From Platerodrilus igneus (lineage: Eukaryota; Arthropoda; Insecta; Coleoptera; Lycidae), in the NCBI GenBank assembly GCA_036346225.1, contig JARFIW010001082.1, positions 992,001-1,056,000 on the forward strand: DNA of 64,000 nt, written 5' to 3'. A program made the translations under genes and the position numbers. Within the stretch, counting starts at the first letter, position 1; each line of letters opens with the position of its first letter. Positions 1-9,535 of this stretch are shown here, one piece after another. Below the pieces are notes generated by a model. It saw only the letters and a list, made by a program, of their open reading frames with translations, was not told the DNA's origin and did no database searches.

Positions 1-216
1 GTACAGAAACAACAATGTTTAATTAGATCAGTCAAACATGATGTCTTTACTATTAAACAAAACAAAATTGTTCTTAATCCAAGTGATGATAAAAGAATTC
101 TTAGTACCTCAACCACTGATACTAAACCTTGGGGTATAACTATACACTCAGAAATGACTTGTGAAGCTTCAACCGCTGGCTCAAATAAAGAATGCAATTT
201 ATTTTATATCGATTAA
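1..216 (+). CDS. Type B (protein-primed) DNA polymerase, C-terminal end, cut by window edge
   Basis: An open frame runs from base 1 to a TAA at 214-216 (71 residues). It reads like the extreme C-terminus of the PolB encoded by arthropod Polinton/Maverick and adintovirus-like elements: a short basic stretch, a conserved DDKR, then a TKPWG tail. A second copy of the same C-terminal region lies at 2588-3390 on the same strand, which supports the call. The rest of the polymerase would lie upstream of the window. The gene faces tail-to-tail with the capsid-like gene ending at 553. I cannot tell whether the upstream part is intact. The family assignment is from memory of conserved C-terminal residues. 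Confidence 0.5.
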   Translation, partial: VQKQQCLIRSVKHDVFTIKQNKIVLNPSDDKRILSTSTTDTKPWGITIHSEMTCEASTAGSNKECNLFYID

Positions 217-552
217 CATATAATTTTTAGTTATAAAACTTCAGTGTTATGTTTATACCTGCACAAGTACACCGTTTTTGGATGTATCTAAAAATAGGAT
301 ACCTTTCAATCTGCCTGAGTTTGAACTATATTAGTATAAATGTATTGTAGAGAAAATAGTAGTAATAACCATTCTGTTTTTAAAAAATCCAGTTTCTTAA
401 TAACATACCAGTTAGTTTATTTTGAGAAATGTATAATATGTGAAAGATATTGTAAAAGCATGTAAAAATATTAATAAATAGACTGTGATTGCTAAATGAT
501 TTATTGTTTTTTCATAATTTGTAAAGGTACAGTAATAATAATAATAAAGTAA

Positions 553-1690
553 TTATAATATTCTTACACTGTTTGAGAGTGGATTGTATTTGACTATCTT
601 ATCATGAAGTATAAGGCAATGACAAGATGTATTTGGCAAAACGTTTCTGCTAGTTTCAAATTCTAATCTAATATCGACAGTACCAGATTTTAACGCTTCG
701 TTTTGTCTAGAACAATCTATGACTACTAATGGTGCAATACTTCGTAAATCTTCAGGATTAAAAAGTGGTTCATTTTCCTTTTCGTAGTATGATTGCTGAA
801 ACTGAGCATACATCTCATATAACAACGCAGTCTGTTTATTCTCGAACTTCAAATTTAAGTTATCGTACGGGAAAATTTCTGAATTTAAATATAGTTTCAT
901 GTTGGTTAAATAGCAATGATCAAAACGACTGTAGTTGCTCATGTATCTATTTTTTCGGTTGGTTTTGAAACCGACAATCACAAATCTTGGTTTTTCTAAT
1001 TGTGTTGTTGTTTTAATGTTCCATGTATGACGTTGCGTTTCTTGTAGAAGTTGATATTCATGCAACTCCCATCCTCTAAACGGAATATGCAAATCCTGAT
1101 TTTGTGCAACGCATTCTATTAAATTAATTCGTTGAGTATCATCAACGACTACATGCGGCATTTTCCATAAAACTTTGTTTAAAACAACTTTTATTTCTTC
1201 ATCGGGTGTAGGATTAAGTATAGCATTAGTATCAAAACTGGAACGTAGTAAAACTAACTCATGACGTATGTTTAAAATAATTTTTTTAAAATCTTCGCAT
1301 AATCCGAGAACCATTGAAAGGTTTATTGCAACATTAAAATTCCCATTGACATCAACTATTTGCGAATCATCCATAGGAGACCACCCAGCGTTTTGTAAAT
1401 GTTTACTTTGATTGCTATTATATGAAACATATCCCTTCATTATAGACGTTAATCCAGGATTCCGAACACGATCTACAATGATACCTCCAATCTCATATCT
1501 AATTTCATCAAAAAGCAGCAAAATTCCATTATTTACAAACTTTGCTGTCTGAGACGGCGTTCCATCTGTTCTAATTAATTTGCCTTCTATGTACAGCATG
1601 CTCTTCGATGGTAAGGTGTATACATCTTGTTGCTGTATAGGATTCGAATTTCATCATTATTGTTTAAAGATGTGTTAGCATAAGGTTGAT
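553..1690 (-). pseudogene. Capsid-like protein of a Polinton/adintovirus-like element (probable double jelly-roll type)
   Basis: A 348-residue frame (553-1599) is open. Its natural N-terminus continues upstream in another frame to about 1690 across a one-base indel near 1640, so the gene is broken. Visible features are an LNSEIFPYDNLNL stretch at about residues 233-245, a VVIDCSRQNEALKS block near 290, and a C-terminal HDKIVKYNP. These blocks are typical of a roughly 400-residue protein found in many copies in arthropod genomes next to Polinton-type polB genes. I infer a major-capsid-like role from that association and the beta-rich character; the fold itself is not visible in sequence. It is tail-to-tail with the polB end at 1-216, and head-on with the small ORF at 1766-1918. 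It is an old endogenised copy. Confidence 0.5.
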
Positions 1691-1765
1691 GAGTATGTTT
1701 TCGATATTAACAATTGCATTATCGAAGTAAACTTTTCACGCACGTTCAGTATTTCACTATTCATT

Positions 1766-1918
1766 CTACTTTTTTAAATGCAGTCCTAACGATTGTAGAA
1801 ACTGTCGGTTTTGTGTTGTTAGCGGTTTTGAAACAATCAATCGAGTGTCGATTGCTTTGAAATTTCCAGCATTTATAGCAATTCTTGACATGTTGCGTGC
1901 ATTATACTTAATACCCAT
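1766..1918 (-). CDS. 50-residue basic ORF between two virion-type genes
   Basis: An ATG at 1918 opens 50 codons ending in TAG at 1766. The peptide begins MGIKYNARNMSRIAI and ends in a lysine-rich tail. It lies between the capsid-like gene and the second virion-type gene, on the same strand; its ATG is 3 bases beyond the stop of the latter (1921). Tight packing on one strand is usual in Polinton-type gene clusters, which suggests a real small gene rather than chance. I do not recognise a function. It has no stop or frameshift, unlike both neighbours. Confidence 0.35.
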   Translation of the reverse strand: MGIKYNARNMSRIAINAGNFKAIDTRLIVSKPLTTQNRQFLQSLGLHLKK

Positions 1919-1920
1919 GG

Positions 1921-2587
1921 CTATTGCAGATTTTTTAAATGCAACCTTACAGTTAGCAGTTCTCCTCTGAAATTAACTAAATTTCCATCTTGATCTAACA
2001 CTTTAACTATTATTTCATTTATTATACGTGACTTGATTGGTAGATATATAATCGTAGGTGGGCACTCGACAATTTTAAAACCTGCAGGTACTTGCGGAAA
2101 AATTCGTGTATTACATGGGCTGGTTTACTATTTAAATAGGATCCGCTTGCAATATTACAATCGATTAAAACTGCATTCACTTTACAAATGTTGATTGCGT
2201 AGTCTGCTTGATGCGTGACAAATGCTAGCAATTTTTGTGGATTGAAACCAAGTAGAGAACCAATTGAATCCTTTTGGTAAAATTCACATCTAGACTACAT
2301 TTAATACTACATTTAAGTGTATTATTGTCAGCTGTAATTTCTATATACACTGGAGTCTTTCTAGCGCTTCGTGATTGTTCCATACGACCACGCCATCTTT
2401 TATCACCTAAAGCTTTTTGAAGATATTTATTAATTTCTCTAATCTCATAAGCACCTTCAGGTATTTCTATGAATTCTCCGTTAGATCCATAATAAAATTT
2501 ATTATTTATTCCTTTTTCTATGTTTGGAATTGTGTTATAAGACTCAAAATTTGTTAATCCTAATACGTACTCCGAATCATTATCCAA
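1921..2587 (-). pseudogene. Second virion-type protein of the Polinton-like remnant (minor capsid or penton candidate)
   Basis: The start is ATG at 2587 (MDNDSEYVLGLTNFESYN). The first 120 codons are open. The product then continues in another frame (VNAVLIDCNIASGSYLNSKP region, 2100-2231) and a third frame (DQDGNLVNFRGELLTVRLHL region) to a TAG at 1921-1923, so at least two frameshifts break it. The pattern of an N-terminal LTNFESYN block, an ITADNNTLKC middle and a C-terminal VNFRGELLTVRLHL matches a conserved arthropod multicopy family that accompanies the capsid-like gene at 553-1690. Role as minor capsid or penton is inference from size (about 220 residues) and neighbourhood. Head-to-head with the PolB fragment that starts at about 2588. 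Confidence 0.45.
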
Positions 2588-3390
2588 GTTTATAGGTGGA
2601 TTAAAATTGCTCGTATATCCAATCCTCTGTTCAAAAATCTAACGGTATTTGATGAAAATCTGGTACTGGTTGAATTACACAAATCAGAAATCTATTTTAA
2701 TAAACCGATATACGTGGGCATGTGTGTCTTGGATTTATCCAAGCTCACGATCTATAACTTCCATTATAAATATATGAGTGCCAGATTTGGAAACGATTGT
2801 TGTGTTTTATATACTGATACCGATAGCCTCATCTATAAAATAATAAACCATGATCTCTACGAGGTGATGAGGCGGGACTGTCACAAATATTTTGACACTT
2901 CAGACTATCCACAAAATAACATCTATAAAATTCTTCTAGTAAGCAAAAAAGTATTGGGAATGATGAAAGATGAGAACAATGGACGGATTATGACTAACTT
3001 TATCGGATTGAGATCCAAAATGTATGCGACGAAGGTTTTCAAAACATCGGAAGAGAAGGAAGCTGAACGCTTGCGTATTCAGGAAGATACTTCTATGCCA
3101 CCAACAGCTCTCTCTAATTTCGGTGTAACTAAAAAAGCCAAGGGAATTAAGAAGTCTGTCATAAAAAAACCACATTACATTTGAGAACTTTGCTCGTTGT
3201 GTAGATGAGCATAAAAAAAGTTCATTTCACAAAATTTGATACACTCATCTAAACATGTTCATACAATCATTCAGAATAAAATAGCATTAAGTTCGCACGA
3301 CGATAAAAAATATTTGATTCCGGGATCATACAAGACATTACTCATAGGTCATTATTCCATAAATAGAATGGAAATTGAGGTAGCAGTTTA
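2588..3390 (+). pseudogene. Type B DNA polymerase, C-terminal third, frameshifted
   Basis: The frame is open from about 2585 to 3184 and then shifts near 3235 to finish at about 3390. The palm motif C is clear as YTDTDSLIYK (from about 2812), with the two catalytic aspartates intact. It is preceded by the conserved block GMCVLDLSKLTIYNFHY and followed by NFIGLRSKMYA and KAKGIKKSVIK, in the order seen in protein-primed PolB of Polinton/Maverick and adintovirus-like elements. The last part carries HDDKKYLIPGS, equivalent to the DDKR block at 1-216. The N-terminal extension, exonuclease and first palm motifs are missing: the sequence switches to the neighbouring minus-strand gene at 2587. This looks like a rearranged or nested pair of remnants rather than one element. 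Confidence 0.75.
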
Positions 3391-5331
3391 AATTATATTG
3401 AATTATTGTGATATTTGCATGTAGAAGGTAAGTGTAAATATGTTCATCTAGTAAATAAGTGTAAATATATGTATAAATAAAATGTTAATTTATATCTAAT
3501 AAGTGTAAAGTTATGTATTATATATTAATTGAATTGGTACCTCCAATCCTATTGTAAATGTATTGTTATTTGATAATGTATTATTTAAGTATGTTACTCT
3601 AACGAATGTTAACTTAGATATAAGCAATCGATATGTGTGTAATATATGTTAATTCAGATAAACCGATATCCATATAAGCAATATTAAAAATATGTATATA
3701 AAATCAATGTATGTAAGTGCAATGTGTAATAAAGCATTTTAATGATTGCTCATTTTTATTTAAGTGGGGAGGGTGAGGCAGAGCATGAAGGGGTAGATTT
3801 TGGATCGGACTGCACCAGAATTCCTATATAAAATGGTTAAGCAAAGGTCTCATGAACCTTGAATGTAGGATCGCCCAGGGTGAATGACTTTTGTATCTGG
3901 AAAAAATGGTCTTTTCGGACCTTAGAATTTTCCATGTTAAATCCCATAAGAAAACCGGATTTTTGTGCTCGTACGAAGGTTGCGTATCTTCTGTAGTAAC
4001 ATTACGTTTTTTTATAAACGTTAAAATTGAAAAGTATTATTGCACGAATGCGCTTTCCTTTAGAAACTCAAAGGCGGAAAATTATCGTTAGCCCACAGCG
4101 GCAAAATTACTAGAGCCGGCCCTGTTTACAATTGCTAAAAAATATTTATTTGAGTTTTAGATCATTAAGAAGACAAACAGATTAGCTTGAAAGGTGCATC
4201 CATACGAGTATCATTACATCATGTAACTTCTTTTTATAATTATGTCAGCGCTTGCATTTAGTGAAGCAGGATTTTCTTTTATCATATTGCCAAGAAAGGT
4301 ACGTGAACTTTTGTTTATGAATACATTTCCTTTGTGGAGCAGATTTAGGGCTTTGATACTAAATGCAACTACCTACTGAGAGCGGGTGTTTAAAACTGGT
4401 TTCGGATTATAGAGCTGGGACTATGTAACAATATATGCCTGTATTATCGTATTCTATCTACAACTACATATATCTAACTATATTGAGTCAAATGTGAAGT
4501 TTTTAGTTACGCAACACGTAATCGTGAAACTGTACTCTTTTATAATTGAGTTTCATTCTAGTTTTATTATGAAAGTTGTACTTCAGTAAAGAAGTCAACA
4601 CTATGAATTAAAATAAAGGTAATACGAGATTGTATGGGAATCTGGTTAGTCAGATTAGTTGCTTGTGGAAATAAATTTGATGGTTGTTCTGGCTACAACT
4701 ATGATACTTTATAACTAAGTAGTCTCAGTTTAATTTCCACAAGTTGAACCTAATAAAATTGCAATTTTTCGAAAACGATTCTCCGACAAAAAGTTGAATT
4801 CTGAAAAAACAACCAGTCTAATAACTCGAAACTTATTAACAAGCAAAGATCTGTCATGAATTCTACACTATGTCGTAACTTAAGATGTACAGATCACTGA
4901 AATTGTTGAACCACCTCTATTTTTGTTGATGTCTGGGCGTTGAAAAAGAGCGAGGACCGAGTCTCATACACCCCTAACCTGCTGGCCCACTCCTAATTTT
5001 TCTCAAAAAACCGTAGTAAATAAAACTAGTAAGAGTGTTTTTTTTCGAGCCGAGAACAAAAAAAACACATTTATCAAAACATAACTGATAAAGGGATCAA
5101 AATGGAAAATAGTATAATTCCTACAGCGCGTGCTAAGGTCACCGCAGGACATTGTAAATTTTAAACGTCACAGTCAATTGTAAACCGAGCCGTACGGTTT
5201 ACTGAATAACTTGTAAAACTTCTACAAATCACATCAATTTCGAAGATTTTATAGCTTATTCGCTTTTGTATGCCTTGAATTGGTTCTTTAAATTCACTCC
5301 GGTAACTATTAATTAATTTATTGTTGGTATA
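3391..5331. other. Gap without genes, AT-rich
   Basis: No frame here reads like a known protein. Around 3400-3740 the sequence is low-complexity, with repeated ATAAGTGTAAATATGT-like phrases. At 4091-4124 the sequence ends in AGAGCCGGCCCTG, which resembles the terminal repeat of some hAT transposons (a CAGGGCCGG start on the other strand). I could not find a partner end, so it is only a possible solo hAT terminus. Confidence 0.4.
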
Positions 5332-5337
5332 ATTGCT
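5332..5337 (+). repeat. Left target-site duplication ATTGCT
   Basis: ATTGCT directly precedes the left TIR and is repeated at 17194-17199 directly after the right TIR. Flanking sequence beyond it differs. Because the TIR starts with A and the repeat ends in T, a 4-bp reading (TTGC, with TIRs starting TAGTAG) is also possible. Confidence 0.75.
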
Positions 5338-5381
5338 AGTAGTAGAAATACAGGCTATCCTCCACCTCATTTCCCCCAGAA

Positions 5382-5446
5382 TCCCTCATTTCCCCACACA
5401 TCTGGACCAATTTACATGTAAATTCCCATAAGGGGGAAATGAGGGA
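5382..5446. repeat. Hairpin with nested palindrome near left terminus
   Basis: Perfect 14-bp arms (TCCCTCATTTCCCC at 5382-5395, its complement at 5433-5446) enclose a perfect 16-bp palindrome AATTTACATGTAAATT (5409-5424). The same structure is kept in the right TIR at 17085-17149. An extra CCTCATTTCCCCC lies just outside (5366-5377). It begins only 44 bases from the element end. Confidence 0.8.
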
Positions 5447-5570
5447 GATGAATCTCCTCCTGCTCCCTCTTTGCTCTCCTCCTTGCTCGGACACCCCCAC
5501 AACCATTTTCATTACGTCACACCCGCATTCTTTCCACCCGCGAGATAAATCTTTCTCCACATTTCCACCC

Positions 5571-6310
5571 ACGAGATAAACCTATCTTGTTTGGTATTAA
5601 TTAACATTAGATTTTTTTCAGCTACCCGAATCTTTAGGAATTTTTCAGATTGCATCACCCCCAAGGGAGCTACCCTAATTTTAAGATTTCTTACCTGTAG
5701 CGACTTTTGAGCGTTCTTATAAAATTTTTTTAGTCATGCAATACATTAAGTTAGCTTAGAATTTTACGCAGAATTCGAATCTGCAAACAGATTTAAAATC
5801 GGACCACGCCCTGCAAAGTTATACCTCTGTAAAGTCCTGATCTTCTAAATTTTGCTCTTTGCTCTATAAGCAAACCTAACAAATAGTTTTCTTCGTCTAG
5901 CCATTGCATCTTTCGAGATAAACCTATCTTGTTTGGTATTAATTAACATTAGATTTTTCTCAGCTACCCGAATCTCTAGGAATTTTTTAGATTGCGCCAT
6001 CCCCAAGGGAGCTACCCCAATTTTAAGATTTCTTACCTGTAGCGACTTTTGAGCGTTCTTATAAAATTTTTTTAGTCATGCGATACATCTTCTTAGTCTA
6101 AAATTTTACGCACATCCCGAATCTGTAAACAGATTTGAAATCGGACCACGCCCTGCAAAGTTACACATATACCCTCTGCGAGATAAATCTTTCTCCACAT
6201 TTCCACCCACGAGATAAACCTACCTTGCTTGGTATCAATCAATATTAGAATTTTCTCAGCTACCCAAATCTCTTTAAATTTTTTAGATAGCTCCATCCCC
6301 CAGAGAGCTA
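5571..6310. repeat. Iterated subterminal repeats, left TIR
   Basis: A composite unit containing GATAAACCTATCTTGTTTGG, AATTAACATTAGATTTTT, CTCAGCTACCCGAATC and GGACCACGCCCTGCAAAGTT recurs at about 5571, 5920 and 6210 (the last more diverged), spaced about 345 and 290 bp. A fourth, more diverged copy lies at the inner edge of the TIR (about 9150-9280). Short frames reading through this region reflect the repeats and are not genes. Confidence 0.75.
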
Positions 6311-6498
6311 CCAGGGCCACCCCTTACCATTTTACACACACCCTCTAAATTATAAATTTCTTGCGGCTCATACCTAAAAGAAAATCTAAAACCAATTCTT
6401 AAAACTTTTTATTACAAACAATTTTTACTAATACAGTTTAAATTTGTAAACCACATTTCTAAATACATATTTACAATTTTTTATTCTTAACCTAGAGC

Positions 6499-7305
6499 TC
6501 ATATCGGCTTATACTTATTAATATTTATTTCTAAATAGAGCACCTTTTCCAAAGACCAACCGGACCCGCATGTTTCAAATTCCTCTGATTTTGTTCTTAT
6601 GGTTTCGCTTAAGACCTCGTATATATTTTCCAGATTACTAGAAGACGCTATAACCACATATTTTGTGTTAAAGGATTTCACATCGGTAGTCTCTTCCCCC
6701 ATTTTGGTGTAAACACCGTAGAGTTCGCAATAGACTTTTATTGCTGTATGTTGTATTCTTTTTTCATTTATTAATCGAATAAATCGCTCTTTCTGCTTCC
6801 AAAGAAACTCGGACACTCCATCGTCGACACTGGCGTTTTTTATGCGATAGCTAGCCATACGGTTGTTAAACGCTGTACTAACCATTTCTACACCATCGTC
6901 GTTAGTAGCGGTAACTGATGCATTTTTATGTCTGTTGCTTCTCAAGTGTGCGGCATAGGTAGTCTTTTCCATTTCGAAATCGCATACTTTACACATAATT
7001 CGTGGTTGTTTCGTACAAGGCCCTTTAACAGTTGGCGGAGCTGAACGTTTACGGCTTAATGACATACCGTGCTGTTTTTCCTTGTGTCGCTGTAAGTTGC
7101 CCATTCTCGTAAAAGCGATACCGCAAGACCCACAGTTTAAGTACTTTGCTGCGGACGGATGTATAAGCTTAACCGTAGACGATGTTACACCACGACATTT
7201 ATTCTGGTGCCGTTTGAGAGCATTTTTCCAGGTATAGGAAGCACCGCAAGAGTTGCACTTAAAAACGTTTGCAGATACCATTTTAGTACAAAACAAAATC
7301 TGCAC
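6499..7305 (-). CDS. Three-zinc-finger protein related to the N-terminal extension of Polinton-type PolB (left TIR copy, intact)
   Basis: The 268-residue frame is intact. Finger 1 is C-x2-C-x12-H-x3-C (residues about 18-36), finger 2 C-x2-C-x12-H-x4-H (about 59-79), finger 3 C-x2-C-x12-H-x5-H (about 105-126). The C-terminal half has AFNNRMASYRI, KSFNTKYVV and ends SGWSLEKVLYLEININKYKP. This order of fingers plus an SGW...NKY.P tail is the one I know from the N-terminal extension of large arthropod Polinton/adintovirus-like DNA polymerases; here the protein stops at the point where the polymerase part would begin. Starts at codon 1 or at an internal ATG (codon 9) are both possible; the right copy shares both. 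Likely role: DNA binding at element ends or origin. The right TIR copy is broken. Confidence 0.75.
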   Translation of the reverse strand: MQILFCTKMVSANVFKCNSCGASYTWKNALKRHQNKCRGVTSSTVKLIHPSAAKYLNCGSCGIAFTRMGNLQRHKEKQHGMSLSRKRSAPPTVKGPCTKQPRIMCKVCDFEMEKTTYAAHLRSNRHKNASVTATNDDGVEMVSTAFNNRMASYRIKNASVDDGVSEFLWKQKERFIRLINEKRIQHTAIKVYCELYGVYTKMGEETTDVKSFNTKYVVIASSSNLENIYEVLSETIRTKSEEFETCGSGWSLEKVLYLEININKYKPI

Positions 7306-7553
7306 TATAGCACTTTGGTTAAACTTGTAAGCGAACTAACTTATAACTAAAAAGTTTACTCTTGCACACCTGCTTTATGTAACCTATAGAATGCAAATCG
7401 AAGGTTTCCGAAGACACCCGAACGAAGTTGAGGATTCAGCAGGGAACTAAATGACGTCATAATCCTTGCGGCCCGTTAGTAGAAACATCGGAAACGTCTT
7501 CCATGTTATACGGATCGCGTGCATATTAAAAATCCCAAAGGGTGATAGCACAC

Positions 7554-7570
7554 GCACACAAATTGTGTGC
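7554..7570. repeat. 17-bp palindrome in left TIR
   Basis: GCACACAAATTGTGTGC is palindromic around its central A. It is kept in the right TIR at 14822-14838. It lies about 250 bp upstream of the zinc-finger start, so it could be an operator or a DNA-protein recognition site; that is inference. Confidence 0.6.
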
Positions 7571-7839
7571 AAGTCGTGCTGTAGAAGATGCAGTGCTACT
7601 ATAACCAAAAACTTAATAAAAACACTTTAAACCATTACTAAGGAAATACCAACTTGTTGTCTACAGAATACTTACTAATAAAGCAATTTAATTTTAAATA
7701 ACTTCTACGTCATATTTTTAGGAAATGGTGGGCTTGAATATTTTCTAAATGAATCACCGAGCGAAAGTATATGCTTAGCAGTATTAAAATTAACCATTAA
7801 TTTCCCATTTTTTGACCATGGTTAATTATAGATTAAAAT

Positions 7840-8500
7840 TTAATTTGTGCACGTTCGAGCTTCTCGTAAACTAACATATTTTATAGCAACAATGTGCTGT
7901 ATAATACATGCATACCTCTTCGCCGCGCTACTGCTATTCTTGTAATTGCTAGAAAAACGCGCACTTTTACGTCTGATGATTAAATTTTGCTTCTGTAGGC
8001 TTTTACACTTTTGCATAGCGGTCGGCCGCACGTAATGATTTCTAGAACCGGTAAGTACTTGATATCGTCCAAATAGAGAATTAGATGCTCGATGTCTGTC
8101 AACTTCCAATTCCCTCGTAAAAGGTAGAAAAAACTCAGTCAATCACCCATCTAACTTAAACTTCAACCCGCTCCTGTTCTGATAATTTACAAACATTTTT
8201 TAAACGACAATGGGCCGAGAATTTTTAAACCTCCGAGGGATCTTTAAGTCGTGATCAATTACACATCCGAGCTACGCGTAAACTAACATATTTTGCAGCA
8301 ACTGTATAATACATGAATAACCCCTTTTCTGCGCTACTGCTATTCTTGTAATTGCTAGAAAAAGTTACTCTCCTTTTTATTGTTAGGACCGATGCAAAGC
8401 ACCATTCCATACTTTCTTTATAAGTGTAGCACATCGCGCACTATTTTGTCGGTTAATTAATTTTTGTTTATGTAGGCCTTTACACTTTCGCTTATTTAAA
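7840..8500 (-). pseudogene. Two related degenerate coding blocks in left TIR
   Basis: The 100-codon frame at 7840-8142 has no recognised domain. Its segment at about 8040-8120 aligns, in another frame, with 9660-9740: both read as an ILYLDxIxYLP phrase (ILYLDDIKYLP here, ILYLDGIEYLP there), which suggests that this was the original reading frame. The block at 8275-8500 repeats the 7845-8020 block at DNA level: both contain GTGTAAA-GCCTACA, AAAATATGTTAGTTTACG and a K-rich KCKxLxKQxLI peptide. So this part of the TIR holds duplicated, decayed copies of an unknown gene. The right TIR keeps the same decay (14249-14551 and 13890-14110). No function can be given. Confidence 0.45.
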
Positions 8501-8516
8501 CATCTAATACGATCAA

Positions 8517-8720
8517 TTAACCACTTTCGATTATTCTAACGGGGAACCACCATACATTCCGCCGCACCGTTCTTTTTGAATCCAACGATTCTATAGGCTT
8601 CCACGCACTAACACCTGACGTATCTTTCCTACTATTTGTTAAACAAAAACTACCGGTATCGCCATTGTGGACGTAAACAGATGTTTGTGGATGTGTACGA
8701 GAATATGTAACCATATACAT
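8517..8720 (-). CDS. 67-codon ORF of unknown function in left TIR
   Basis: The frame MYMVTYSRTHPQTSVYV... is open in both TIRs, 67 codons here and 62 in the right copy (13672-13860), where an indel or base change alters the last residues. I recognise no domain and no conserved family. It may be a fragment of a larger ancestral gene, since decayed coding pieces flank it on both sides. Reported because it stays open in both arms, although the arms are too similar for this to prove selection. Confidence 0.25.
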   Translation of the reverse strand: MYMVTYSRTHPQTSVYVHNGDTGSFCLTNSRKDTSGVSAWKPIESLDSKRTVRRNVWWFPVRIIESG

Positions 8721-8889
8721 TAACCAGTCTAAGCTATTTTATTTAGTCCACGAAAACTACTATTTTTCTAAACCATAATTAATAATCGTCTTTATAGGTT
8801 CCACATTTCTACCGCTACCCAATGACTGGTGCTACGTACATGGAAACTTTAATTTCTTATTAGAGAGAATTCTTATTCTCCCGCGCACT

Positions 8890-9120
8890 GCTGCGTAGCT
8901 GCATGCCCACCCCTTTTGGAGGTATATGCTCGTTATAGGTTGTAAGACCCTCGGTTTTACTTAACTACAATTCGTGAGACCTCTTTAATCTTTTTAATCG
9001 TATCTTTCTCGCCTACAATACAGTAGGACTTAACATTACTACCAACAAATTCTAATACTGGACCCCCATTAAATACGTCTTTAACTTTCCCTACAACTTT
9101 TTTTGTTGACAAGTGTTGTA
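8890..9120 (-). pseudogene. Decayed copy of a central-gene segment inside left TIR
   Basis: Minus-strand translation near 8890-8965 gives KTEGLTTYNEHIPPKG.GMQL, matching KTEGLTTYNNHIFPKVVDMQL encoded near 10360-10450 in the central gene. Just upstream is a short open stretch (about 8970-9115) reading VVGKVKDVFNGGPVLEFVG and IVGEKDTIKKIKEVSRIVVK, ending in TAA. The right TIR has the same (about 13290-13510). This shows that the TIRs contain a partial duplication of the central gene or a diverged relative of it. Confidence 0.6.
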
Positions 9121-9149
9121 TTTATTATACACTGGGCAGTCACTCTTTT

Positions 9150-9280
9150 AAGATAAATATATTTTGCTAGGTATCAACTAATGTTAAATTTTTCTAGGGA
9201 CCCCAAATCTGCAAATAACTTTTAAATAGGACCACCCCATACAAAGTTATACCTTTTAAAGACCCACATCACTGATTTTT
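9150..9280. repeat. Inner copy of the subterminal repeat, left TIR
   Basis: The stretch AGATAAATATATTTTGCTAG, GTATCAACTAATGTTAAATT and GGACCACCCCATACAAAGTT is a diverged copy of the units at 5571-6310. Each TIR therefore has related repeats at both its outer and inner side. The right counterpart lies at about 13130-13250. Confidence 0.55.
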
Positions 9281-9535
9281 GCCCATCTTTATTTAACTCC
9301 ATCTTTAAAACCTTTTTTTCCGCTAACCAAGACATATGCTTTAACCAACCGTTTCCCTAGAAATCTAAAACCGCCGTGTCCCGCGAATACCACGTGGAGC
9401 TAACACGTATACTCTGTCAACCAGGATAGAAGCCAGAAGGATTTGGAAGGTGGTAGGAGAACTTAAAAATTATGGAATCTTAAAACTAATATATACAATA
9501 GATTTACAAAATCCATACAAATATAAACAACTATC

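Larger units (their letters stand above)
5338..9511 (+). repeat. Left terminal inverted repeat (about 4174 bp)
   Basis: This arm matches 12877-17193 in reverse complement over its full length; the inner edge is at ACAAAA (about 9511). Shared contents, outer to inner: terminal hairpin, iterated subterminal repeats, zinc-finger gene (6499-7305), a palindrome (7554-7570), two related degenerate coding blocks (7840-8500), an ORF (8517-8720), a decayed copy of a piece of the central gene (about 8890-8965), and an inner copy of the subterminal repeat (about 9150-9280). Confidence 0.9.

Noticed and set aside
5336..5572. 78-codon minus frame and its mirror at 16959-17264
   Set aside because: It runs through the terminal hairpin and subterminal repeats and extends past the element end in the right copy; not a conserved protein.
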